Positions 34,470 through 43,880 of a stretch of DNA of 51,005 nucleotides are shown here, piece by piece. The stretch's first letter is position 1; the number at the start of each line of letters is the position of its first letter. A program made the position numbers and the translations under genes. Location of the stretch: assembly GCA_020846655.1 (NCBI GenBank), contig JADLDL010000132.1, positions 1 through 51,005 of the forward strand, read 5' to 3'. Source of the stretch: Saprospiraceae bacterium. Its GTDB lineage: Bacteria; Bacteroidota; Bacteroidia; Chitinophagales; Saprospiraceae. The notes below the pieces were generated by a model. That model saw nothing but the letters and a program-made list of their open reading frames with translations, searched no databases and had not been told where the DNA came from.

Positions 34470-35462
34470 TTAAAACTGTCGCAGCACGGCTTCTGCTGCC
34501 GCAAACGGCGATATCCGCCCGGCCAGCACTTCGGGTTCAAGCGCTGCCAGGCTGGCCTGTACGGCTGGCCGGCTGAAAAAAGCGGCTTTTAAACCGGCCT
34601 CCAGGGCTTCCTGAAACCAATACTGCGCCTGAAGCCGCCGGTTTTCCATAAAAAAACCATTGGCCAGGGTCTGGGTCCGGTACGCTCCGATAGCCGCCCA
34701 AAGTTCGCCAATGCCACTGCCTTCCTGCGCGCTGCAGGTGAGGACCTGCGGCGCCCAGCCGCTGGGCTTGGGGGGCAGGAGATGGGTACCGTTCCAATAG
34801 TGCGCCCGGGCCTGCCGGGCCAGTTGGAGGCGGTCGCCATCGGCTTTGTTGACAGCCAGGATATCGGCCATTTCAACAATACCTCGTTTGATGCCTTGCA
34901 GCTCATCGCCGGCGCCGGGCAGCAACAAGAGCAAAAACACATCTGTCATCCGGTGCACCGCAATTTCGGATTGCCCGACGCCCACCGTTTCCACCAGCAC
35001 CACGTCGTAGCCGGCCGCTTCCACCAACAAGATCGTTTCGCGTGTTTTGCGGGCTACGCCACCCAGCGAGTCGCCCGAGGGCGAAGGCCGGATAAACGCC
35101 TGTTCGGCTACCGAAAGCCGCTCCATCCGGGTTTTATCACCCAGAATACTGCCCTTGCTGATCGAACTGGACGGGTCCACCGCCAGTACCGCTACCTTAT
35201 GGCCCTGTCCAACCAAATACATGCCCAGGGCCTCGATCAGGGTACTTTTCCCGGCGCCCGGTGCGCCGGTGACGGCCAGGCGCAGGCTGCCGGCTTCCCG
35301 GGCGCCCGGCGCCTCCAGCAAGCGGGCAATGACCGCATTGGCCAGTGCCTGATGCTCCGGGCGGGCACTTTCCACCAGGGTGATCGCCTGGCCCAATACC
35401 ACGCGGTCGCCCGCGCGGATGCCGGCTACATATTCGTCAAGGGTGCGGAGCGGACGGGCCAT
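34470..35462 (-). CDS. meaB: MeaB-family GTPase (methylmalonyl-CoA mutase-associated)
   Basis: A 330-residue G3E-type GTPase. The P-loop is TGAPGAGKST near residue 66, followed by VLAVDPSSSISKGSILGDKTRM, FIRPSPSGDSLGGVA, VETVGVGQSE and the NKADGD base-specificity motif. MeaB-type proteins load and protect adenosylcobalamin-dependent methylmalonyl-CoA mutase. No mutase gene lies in the window, so the partner is elsewhere. ATG 35462 (MARPLRTLDEY) is chosen over the 18-residue-longer frame. It is convergent with the cargo gene. Confidence 0.93.
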   Translation of the reverse strand: MARPLRTLDEYVAGIRAGDRVVLGQAITLVESARPEHQALANAVIARLLEAPGAREAGSLRLAVTGAPGAGKSTLIEALGMYLVGQGHKVAVLAVDPSSSISKGSILGDKTRMERLSVAEQAFIRPSPSGDSLGGVARKTRETILLVEAAGYDVVLVETVGVGQSEIAVHRMTDVFLLLLLPGAGDELQGIKRGIVEMADILAVNKADGDRLQLARQARAHYWNGTHLLPPKPSGWAPQVLTCSAQEGSGIGELWAAIGAYRTQTLANGFFMENRRLQAQYWFQEALEAGLKAAFFSRPAVQASLAALEPEVLAGRISPFAAAEAVLRQF

Positions 35463-35604
35463 ATGTGTACAATACCTTTGGAACAAAAGTGCGAAGGTTT
35501 GTGGAAAAGCCGGCAACCCGCCTGCACTGGCGGTTAAAGTTTTTTAAGAAATCGGGGAAACGGGCTTTAACAACAGCGGCAATACCCGAACGACAAACCT
35601 GAAG

Positions 35605-35625
35605 GGCGTTAATGGCCTTAACGCC
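35605..35625. repeat. short hairpin upstream of meaB
   Basis: GGCGTTAA (35605-35612) pairs with TTAACGCC (35618-35625) around a 5-base loop, inside a 289-base stretch that otherwise holds no gene. It shares the GCGTTAR core with the hairpin at 39008-39034. Its role (operator, repeat or RNA fold) is unknown. Confidence 0.4.
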
Positions 35626-35751
35626 ACTAAAAGAAGAGGTTAATCCCACCCGGGTAAGGAAAGGGCCTATTGCAAAAAGGCTTGGTACAGGGCAATCTTG
35701 TCTTCACTTTATCACCCGGTATAACCACATCCTTTTCTGCGCTACTCATTT

Positions 35752-36435
35752 TTGTTGTTCGCCACCATGCTGCTATTGGGCAGTTGCCGCAGCCTGAAAA
35801 CGCAAGATTTTCACCAGCAGGCAGCCCTCACGCAGCCCATGCCCCCGCTCGCCCTGAAGGTCCACGCCGAAAGTTTCCTCGGCCATTTTGCCGGCGATTT
35901 GGCCAAAGACGTACTGTCTGATGCCGCCATGTCGCGCCGTGGCCCCTGGATGCCCTTCCCTTCGCCATACGAAGTTCATTCCCGGGTAGCCGAGCCCATG
36001 CGCGATGTTTTCACTGTTCTGGGCAATGAACTCAGCGACAATATGCTCCAGTCGGCCGGTGAAAAATATGGCCAGCTCCGGTTCAAATTGGTGTATTACC
36101 AAAGCAACACACCGGGCTGGGGCTGGGTCATTCCCTCGGTGTTGACCCTGAACCTGGCCAACCTGGCCGGTATGCCTTTCCTGCGCTACCGGATCGATCT
36201 GGAATTGCAAATGGAAATCCTGGATCGAAACCAACAGGTCATCGCCCAATACCGCGCGCCGGGGAGTGGCAAAAGTACAGTGGCCATGTACTACGGGTAC
36301 TCGGGCCGGGACGCCTACCGCAAAGCCAATCTTCTGGCGCTGCAAGATGCCATGCGGGCCATTCGGTCCAAAATGGAGCCCGATTTGACCGTATTGCGCG
36401 ATGATTTGCTGGCGGCCGGGCCGGAGAAAAAGTAA
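35752..36435 (+). CDS. putative lipoprotein of unknown function
   Basis: A 227-residue protein with a lipobox-like LLGSC about residue 12. The interior includes MRDVFTVLGNELSDNML and RIDLELQMEILDRNQQVIAQYRAPGSG, which are not a family I recognise. The start is problematic: TTG 35752, TTG 35755 and ATG 35767 are the only candidates after the in-frame stop at 35722, and none gives a basic n-region. Upstream in-frame codons would read H-P-F-L-R-Y-S-F, including an Arg, so a non-standard start or a sequence error is possible. The next gene is 60 bases downstream on the same strand. Confidence 0.6.
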   Translation: MLFATMLLLGSCRSLKTQDFHQQAALTQPMPPLALKVHAESFLGHFAGDLAKDVLSDAAMSRRGPWMPFPSPYEVHSRVAEPMRDVFTVLGNELSDNMLQSAGEKYGQLRFKLVYYQSNTPGWGWVIPSVLTLNLANLAGMPFLRYRIDLELQMEILDRNQQVIAQYRAPGSGKSTVAMYYGYSGRDAYRKANLLALQDAMRAIRSKMEPDLTVLRDDLLAAGPEKK

Positions 36436-36495
36436 AGTGGGTATCTGCGGCTGAACACTTAGGTTTGTCGCATTGTTTGGCAACAAATATCCAGT

Positions 36496-37176
36496 ATGAA
36501 ACGACTTACCCTATTGTTCGCCCTCCTGGGCATGTGGCAGCTGGCCTGCAACTCCGGCAACTCTCCAGAGGCGTCCGCAAGCGCTTGGCCGAAACCGGAA
36601 GCCGGAGTTGCCGGCACAGGCGCCGCCCGCAAAAACATCGTCTTTTTCGGCAACAGCCTCACGGCCGCCTACCAACTTTCGCAGGAACAAGGTTTTCCGG
36701 CTCTGATCCAGCAAAAAATTGACAGCCTCCAGTTGCCCTACCAATGCATCAACGCCGGCCTGAGTGGCGAGACCACCGCCGCCGGCAAAAACCGGATCGA
36801 TTGGGTGCTGCAACAGCCGGTGGATGTATTTGTGCTCGAACTGGGCGCCAACGACGCGCTGCGCGGGCTGCCGGTGGAAGAATCCGTCAAAAACCTCCAG
36901 GCCATTATCGACCGGGTTAAAACCAAATATCCGGCCTGCAAAATCGTGCTGGCCGGTATGCTGGCGCCGCCCAACCTCGGCCCGGTGTACACGAAGCAGT
37001 TCCAGGAAATGTACCCCGCTCTGGCCAAACAAAACCAAACGGCCCTCGTGCCTTTTTTGCTGGAAAACGTAGGTGGGGTCCCTTCGCTCAACCTGGAAGA
37101 CGGCATCCACCCCAATGTGGAAGGCCAGAAAATTGTGGCCAACACGGTTTGGAACGTCTTGCAGCCGCTGCTGTAG
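36496..37176 (+). CDS. SGNH/GDSL-family esterase, lipoprotein
   Basis: A 226-residue enzyme of the TesA/arylesterase group. A lipoprotein signal ends QLAC. Block I reads VFFGNSLTAAYQL (Ser retained; the usual Asp of GDSL is Asn, a variant common in Bacteroidota), block II INAGLSGETTAAG, block III LELGANDALRGLP and block V EDGIHPNVEG with catalytic Asp and His. It should hydrolyse ester substrates on the outer face of a membrane. The natural substrate is unknown. It ends directly before a large perfect hairpin. Confidence 0.9.
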   Translation: MKRLTLLFALLGMWQLACNSGNSPEASASAWPKPEAGVAGTGAARKNIVFFGNSLTAAYQLSQEQGFPALIQQKIDSLQLPYQCINAGLSGETTAAGKNRIDWVLQQPVDVFVLELGANDALRGLPVEESVKNLQAIIDRVKTKYPACKIVLAGMLAPPNLGPVYTKQFQEMYPALAKQNQTALVPFLLENVGGVPSLNLEDGIHPNVEGQKIVANTVWNVLQPLL

Positions 37177-37182
37177 GCTTAG

Positions 37183-37220
37183 AACTGTTTTAAAACTCCT
37201 GCAGGGGTTTTAAAACAGTT
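37183..37220. terminator. perfect inverted repeat between convergent genes
   Basis: AACTGTTTTAAAAC (37183-37196) is the inverse of GTTTTAAAACAGTT (37207-37220), with a CCTGCAGG palindrome at its apex. It occupies nearly the whole 46-base gap between the SGNH gene and the radical SAM gene, so it may terminate both. Confidence 0.75.
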
Positions 37221-37222
37221 TC

Positions 37223-38728
37223 TTACATGCCCTCCCACTCGGGTTGGCGGTAGCGCAGCCAGAATTTTTGCAGGACCTTGATTTCGTAGGGGAAATGGAA
37301 AAAATCAAAGCGGTAGCGCAGGCCCGCCAGGGCGCTGATGGCCCGGCGTTGCAGTTGAGTGAGTTTGCGGTCCGATACCGTTGGGAAACGGGCGTTCAGT
37401 ACGGTTTCAAAATTGCGGATGCGGTTGATCATGGCCGGCGTCAGCCAGGGCGTAAGGGGGTTGCGGCGCAGGTCGAACGATTCCCATTGGGGCGATAGCC
37501 ACTCGTCGAGCGTGCGTGGGAAGGAAAAACCCGCCCGGGTGATCCGTTCGTACAATTCCGACCCTTCGGTGGGCACCGGCGAATACACGTAAATGATAAT
37601 CTCCGTGTCGGGGTTGATCGTTTTTATTTTTTTGATAAATGCGATATCGGCTTCGATTTGCGCCCACACTTGCTCCGGCGAGTCGGCCGGCAGGCCTAGC
37701 ACGAAGGAATATTCCGGGATGATGTCGAATTGTTTCATGCGGGCGGCAAAGCGCTGAATTTGCTCGCCGGTTTGCTTGCCGCCTTTGTCCATTTGTTTGA
37801 GGAGTTCGTCGTTGCCGGTTTCGGCGCCGAAAAAAATCATGCGGCAGCCGGCGCGGCGCATCAGGGCCAGGGTATCGTCGGAAAACTGGTCGATGGTATC
37901 AATGCGGCCTTCGCCCCACCAGCGCATGTTTTCGTTCAGCATCAGTTCGGAAAATTCACGAACGCGTTTTTCACTCACGAAGAAATTGTTGTCGTGAAAT
38001 TCAATGCTATCGGCGCCCCATTTTTCCTTGATGTACAAAATATCCCGGTACATGCCCTGCGCCGATTTTCCGCGCCAGCGGGCCTCAAAAATCGGCACTA
38101 CGGCGCAAAACGAACATTTGAACGGACAGCCCATGCTGCTGTGGTAGGCCAGGGTGCGGCGCCCCAAAAACGTGGGACTCAGGTAGCGCTGCATGGGGTA
38201 AAACCGGTCGAGCACATCATACGGGAGTGAAGGCAGGGTATCCGGATCAATCAGGGCTTCCTTGCTGTTTTTAATGACTACGCCCTCCGGCGTTTTCCAA
38301 ACCAGGTTGGGGATAAACTCATAGGGGGAGCCCGTATCGAGGGCCTGGAGCAGCGCCGGGAAAGCATGGTCGCCGGGGCCGTACACTACAAAATCCACAT
38401 AGCCGCTTTCCATCACCACGGGGTATTGGTTGCTGGCAAAATAGCCGCCCCAGATGGTGACAATGTCCGGAAACTGTTGTTTGATCCGCTTGGTCAACGG
38501 GATGGCTTGTTTCAACTGCGGGCCCGGCATCACCGTGCAGCCAAAATACCCGAACCCGCCGGTCGCCAGGTGCCCGGCAATGGTGGCCCAGGGATCGGCT
38601 TCCAGGTTGCCATCGACCAGCACAAAGTCGCGTTGTCCGTAAATCGAAGCACCAACCTGCAGGATACTGTTGGGCACCCGGTATTTGGAGTTGGCGCTTC
38701 GCGGATTGAAAAGAAGAACTTTTTGCAT
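37223..38728 (-). CDS. B12-binding-type radical SAM protein (BchE/P-methylase-like)
   Basis: A 501-residue radical SAM enzyme. Residues 1-135 have the cobalamin-binding domain layout (VLLFNPRSA, ASIYGQRDFVLVDGNL, VTIWGGYFASNQ, YVDFVVYGPGD) but lack the DxHxxG motif that supplies the cobalt-binding His. The radical SAM core has MGCPFKCSFC with cysteines at 201, 205 and 208, followed by SIEFHDNNFFVSE and MIFFGAETGNDELL. Members methylate, cyclise or rearrange lipids and cofactors; the substrate is unknown. ATG 38728 (MQKVLLFNPR) is chosen; the longer frame adds 33 residues without homology. It stands alone; no hopanoid or tetrapyrrole genes are adjacent. Confidence 0.88.
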   Translation of the reverse strand: MQKVLLFNPRSANSKYRVPNSILQVGASIYGQRDFVLVDGNLEADPWATIAGHLATGGFGYFGCTVMPGPQLKQAIPLTKRIKQQFPDIVTIWGGYFASNQYPVVMESGYVDFVVYGPGDHAFPALLQALDTGSPYEFIPNLVWKTPEGVVIKNSKEALIDPDTLPSLPYDVLDRFYPMQRYLSPTFLGRRTLAYHSSMGCPFKCSFCAVVPIFEARWRGKSAQGMYRDILYIKEKWGADSIEFHDNNFFVSEKRVREFSELMLNENMRWWGEGRIDTIDQFSDDTLALMRRAGCRMIFFGAETGNDELLKQMDKGGKQTGEQIQRFAARMKQFDIIPEYSFVLGLPADSPEQVWAQIEADIAFIKKIKTINPDTEIIIYVYSPVPTEGSELYERITRAGFSFPRTLDEWLSPQWESFDLRRNPLTPWLTPAMINRIRNFETVLNARFPTVSDRKLTQLQRRAISALAGLRYRFDFFHFPYEIKVLQKFWLRYRQPEWEGM

Positions 38729-38901
38729 GGACTCGGCCGGCGATCTGGTTAACAATGTGTAAATGCAAAGGTAAACAAATGACAGCCGGCGCCCGGACAG
38801 ACTGGATTTTCTGCCGTTTTCATCCAAAAAACCCTTGAAATTGTTAACGCGTTTTAAACCGGGCCTTTTTTCTGTGGGAGCGATGTGACGCGGTTTGTGC
38901 G

Positions 38902-38913
38902 GGTCACGTGACC
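38902..38913. promoter_or_regulatory. 12-base perfect palindrome upstream of the radical SAM gene
   Basis: GGTCACGTGACC is fully self-complementary. It lies 174 bases upstream of the radical SAM start and just before a possible plus-strand transcript that ends at the terminator at 39008. It looks like an operator for a dimeric regulator; no protein can be named. Confidence 0.4.
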
Positions 38914-39007
38914 AAATTTGTAGCTGGGCGTATAAATGTTGTCTTTACGAATGAGTAAGGACAGGCAAAAAAGGAAGATTGTTTTCATTTGGTTTTTTGG
39001 GGTTTTA

Positions 39008-39041
39008 GCCGCTAACGCGCAATGCGTTAGTGGCTTTTTTT
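39008..39041 (+). terminator. orphan intrinsic terminator
   Basis: GCCGCTAACGC (39008-39018) pairs with GCGTTAGTGGC (39024-39034; one G-T wobble) around a 5-base loop, then seven T (39035-39041). The T run is on the plus strand, yet no plus-strand gene lies upstream; the adjacent CotH gene is on the minus strand. Confidence 0.75.
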
Positions 39042-39043
39042 AT

Positions 39044-40567
39044 TTAGCGCAGCACCAACACTTTCAGGGCATACCGCTGTGCTGCTCCCGCCACAGAAAG
39101 GGTGTAAAAACCGGCTGGAATGCCTTCCAGTTCCAGGGTTTGTTGTTCCTGTTGCAGTGGCTGCCAGGTCCTGATGCTTCGCCCGGCGGCATCCAGCAGC
39201 CGCAGCGATTCCGGCGCCAGGCCCGGTGTTTCCAAAAACAAATACGTACTTGCCGGATTGGGCGATAGTCGCAGTAACGATCGGGCGGGCGGGTCAGCAA
39301 TAGCGGTGGCTACGCAGCCATAGGCCGCCAACTGTTGTTGGAGCGCGTCGTGGCGGGTTTTGATAAAGGGTTTGAGTCCTGCAATAAGGGTTACAGCCGG
39401 CGCCCCTGGCCCGGGCACGAGGTCCTGGCTCAGGTTTTGTTCGAACTGTGCATTGGAAAAAAATTTCAGGGTATCTGCATACACATGCGGGCGGATGAGC
39501 GTCGCCAGCGAATCGATATGGGCGTCCAGTCGGGCGTTGGTAAAACTGGGCAACAATGCGCAGAAGCGGTCGGCCAGTTGTTGTTTGAAAACGGGGTCGG
39601 GCAGGAGGCGGTTCATCAGGGGGCGCTGCGCCATAGGTTGCGGAATATGTGTGAACGGCAGCATCTTCAGATTGGGCAGGGAAATGCCCATTTGAAAATT
39701 GCCGAAGGCTTCGTTCACGTCCCAGGTGATCCATTCGAAGCGACCGGTTTCGGTATTGTGGTAGAGAAAATAGTTGTGGCCGCTGCCGATGTAGCTATCG
39801 AGGTTCACAAACAGGTTGTGTGCAGCCCAGTAGTCGACCCAGCTGTTGAGGTTGAGGTAGCGGCTGAGGCTGTCGCGCAGTTGAGCGGTCGGCGTGTTGT
39901 TGAGCACGTCCAGCAGCCGGAGCAGGTCCGACCAGTCATTGGCGGTTTCGTTGGTTTTGAGTTCGTAATCGCTCTGGTAAGGGCTGGGATCGGCGCCTTT
40001 CCAAGTGAGCGTACCTTTGGGGTCGCCTTTGAAGAGGTTGCCATCTTTGTTGCCGTAGCGGTCTTTCAGAAACGTTTTGTTGACGTCCTCCACTACAGTG
40101 TACAGGCCCCAGTAGTGGCCGTTCAGATACAAGCGCGCAAAGGTGGCCCGGGGGCCGGCAATCTGCTGTGCCTGCAGGAAATCGAGCATGAGTTTTTCGC
40201 GCAGGAGGCTGGGGTCTTTGAACCCATTGTTGAGTACGAGTTTTTTCAGTCCGTCGAGGGTTTGGTCCGCGGCATATTCTTCAAAATCAATGCGGAAGGG
40301 TTTTTTCCGGCTGGGGTTGTTGTACGACGAGTTGCCTTTGAATTTCACGCCGCACTGCGGGTAGGCCTGCCCATCCACGCTGACATCGCAGCGCATGTAG
40401 GTATCGGTTTTGTAGTTTTGGGTCAGGCTGTCCCAATAGCCGGGCTGGCTGAACTGAAGGCGGATGTCGTGCACCGTCCAGGCGCCGAAAAACTGGTCGC
40501 CTTCCTGTTGAGCGGGCAAGGATAGGCCGGCCAGCAAGAGGCCGGTGAGGAGGAGAAATTTTATCAT
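39044..40567 (-). CDS. CotH-kinase-like secreted protein with type A T9SS sorting domain
   Basis: A 507-residue exported protein. A signal peptide ends LSLPAQQ. Residues 60-340 match CotH: VKFKGNSSYNNPSRKKPFRIDF, LNNGFKDPSLLREKLML, LYLNGHYWGLYTVVEDVNKTFL, GNLFKGDP and FEWITWDVNEAFGN with kinase-like acidic residues. The C-terminal 75 residues form a Por-secretion-tail domain: LLRLSPNPASTYLFLE, LLDAAGRSIRTW and IPAGFYTLSV. CotH domains in spore-formers phosphorylate coat proteins; here the target would be extracellular. ATG 40567 gives the signal peptide. It follows ligA on the same strand by 58 bases. Confidence 0.92.
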   Translation of the reverse strand: MIKFLLLTGLLLAGLSLPAQQEGDQFFGAWTVHDIRLQFSQPGYWDSLTQNYKTDTYMRCDVSVDGQAYPQCGVKFKGNSSYNNPSRKKPFRIDFEEYAADQTLDGLKKLVLNNGFKDPSLLREKLMLDFLQAQQIAGPRATFARLYLNGHYWGLYTVVEDVNKTFLKDRYGNKDGNLFKGDPKGTLTWKGADPSPYQSDYELKTNETANDWSDLLRLLDVLNNTPTAQLRDSLSRYLNLNSWVDYWAAHNLFVNLDSYIGSGHNYFLYHNTETGRFEWITWDVNEAFGNFQMGISLPNLKMLPFTHIPQPMAQRPLMNRLLPDPVFKQQLADRFCALLPSFTNARLDAHIDSLATLIRPHVYADTLKFFSNAQFEQNLSQDLVPGPGAPAVTLIAGLKPFIKTRHDALQQQLAAYGCVATAIADPPARSLLRLSPNPASTYLFLETPGLAPESLRLLDAAGRSIRTWQPLQQEQQTLELEGIPAGFYTLSVAGAAQRYALKVLVLR

Positions 40568-40625
40568 GGCGGTTCGTTTTGGTTGAACCGGTATTGGACT
40601 GGGATGGAGGGGCAAGGTTAAAAGC

Positions 40626-42896
<2,271 letters not shown>

Positions 42897-42953
42897 TTAC
42901 CGACAGAACCGTACTTTTTGAAACCCTAAGTTTTCCACACGCCTGCGGGCGCG

Positions 42954-43568
42954 CTACCGCATTTTTGCCAACGCCAACCTTGCTACGGCGCGGGCTTTGT
43001 CGAGGTTGTCGTGCGGCTGATCGGCGTAGTCCAGCGTAATTTTTATCACTAGGTGGCCTTTTTTGACCATCAACGACAGTTGGGAATTGCTCCACAAGGC
43101 GCCGTCGCCGAGGCCGGTTATGGCTTCGGTGTAGACATTGGCCTGGTCGCGGCGCACCATGTCGAATTGGGCTCGCGAGATAGTTTCGGTACCGTAGTCG
43201 AGCACCTGGGTCACGAGCGTATTTTTAAATTCGAGGTATTGGGCGCCGGGTTTTTCATTGCCGCTTTCGCGTTCTTTCCAGTCGGGTTTCATCCAGGTGC
43301 GGAGGCAAAAGCCCTGGTCGGCGAGGGTACGGGCATTGAACACGTCGCGTTTGACTTCGATACCGAACAGGGCTTTGATCTCCTCGTCGGTGACCAGCTC
43401 GCAGCCCGCATTTTTCCAGGGGTTGGGCAGGCTGGTGGGGGTGCCAGTCAGGCTATCTACGGCCAATGGTGGCGCGCCCGCGCCGGCGGGTTCGGGGGTA
43501 TTGGATTGACAGGCGAGATATAACAAAGCGGGCAGCAGGAGGGCGATCCGACAACAGAGGCGTAACAT
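42954..43568 (-). CDS. putative lipoprotein of unknown function
   Basis: A 204-residue protein with a lipoprotein signal (LLPALLYLAC, Cys near residue 20) and a Pro/Ala-rich linker. The mature domain starts NPWKNAGCELVTDEEIKALFGIEV, a layout like actinobacterial DUF3558 lipoproteins that also begin Cys-x-Leu-x-T-x-x-E; this likeness is faint. A second Cys in GFCLRTW may pair with the first. ATG 43568 gives the signal peptide. It lies upstream of ligA on the same strand, 144 bases away. Confidence 0.7.
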   Translation of the reverse strand: MLRLCCRIALLLPALLYLACQSNTPEPAGAGAPPLAVDSLTGTPTSLPNPWKNAGCELVTDEEIKALFGIEVKRDVFNARTLADQGFCLRTWMKPDWKERESGNEKPGAQYLEFKNTLVTQVLDYGTETISRAQFDMVRRDQANVYTEAITGLGDGALWSNSQLSLMVKKGHLVIKITLDYADQPHDNLDKARAVARLALAKMR

Positions 43569-43646
43569 GGGTATCGATTTTTGGTTAAAACAAGACGACA
43601 ACTGGTATAATATTCTCTTATGGGGTTAAGATTTTTTTAAAGTGTG

Positions 43647-43674
43647 CAAAGATAATGCCTCAAAAGAGTACAAA
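43647..43674 (-). promoter_or_regulatory. Bacteroidota-type promoter of the lipoprotein gene
   Basis: On the minus strand TTTG (43674-43671), 16 bases, then TATCTTTG (43654-43647). The spacing is slightly short of the ideal 17-20. Transcription would start near 43640, with a leader of about 72 bases. It lies in a 312-base gap before the POT gene that shows nothing else coding. Confidence 0.5.
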
Positions 43675-43880
43675 ACCTGCCGGCGGGTGTAGGTTTGCTG
43701 CGGCCGAAAGCGCCCAAGCGGGGGCGGAAAGACCTTTTTAGTCGGAAAAAATGGCTTTCCTCTGGCCAAGCGGTATTTTGTTTTGACTTTTACGCGGCCC
43801 GGCGAATCACGCGGCTCGAAAAAAGTTGCACATTTGCCCGTTCAACCAAACATATCATTCATCAAAACCAGACACAACTT

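Larger units (their letters stand above)
38729..39043 (+). other. 315-base non-coding gap with possible small RNA
   Basis: Between the divergently read radical SAM start and the CotH stop. It has no convincing ORF: the frame from 38936 gives a basic, low-quality peptide that runs into the CotH gene. It does hold a 12-base palindrome (38902-38913), a TTTG at 38917-38920, an A/T-rich TATAAATG (38931-38938) and a strong plus-strand terminator at 39008-39041. A short transcript of about 100 bases starting near 38940 is possible, but the promoter is weak by the Bacteroidota consensus. Confidence 0.35.

Noticed and set aside
34470-38728. Possible B12-related cluster (meaB and a B12-type radical SAM gene)
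   Set aside because: They are separated by two unrelated lipoprotein genes on the opposite strand and a terminator, and no mutase, riboswitch or cobalamin gene is present.
38936-39268. 110-codon plus-strand frame across the orphan terminator
   Set aside because: It reads through a strong terminator into the antisense of CotH and has no recognisable sequence, so I prefer a non-coding explanation.
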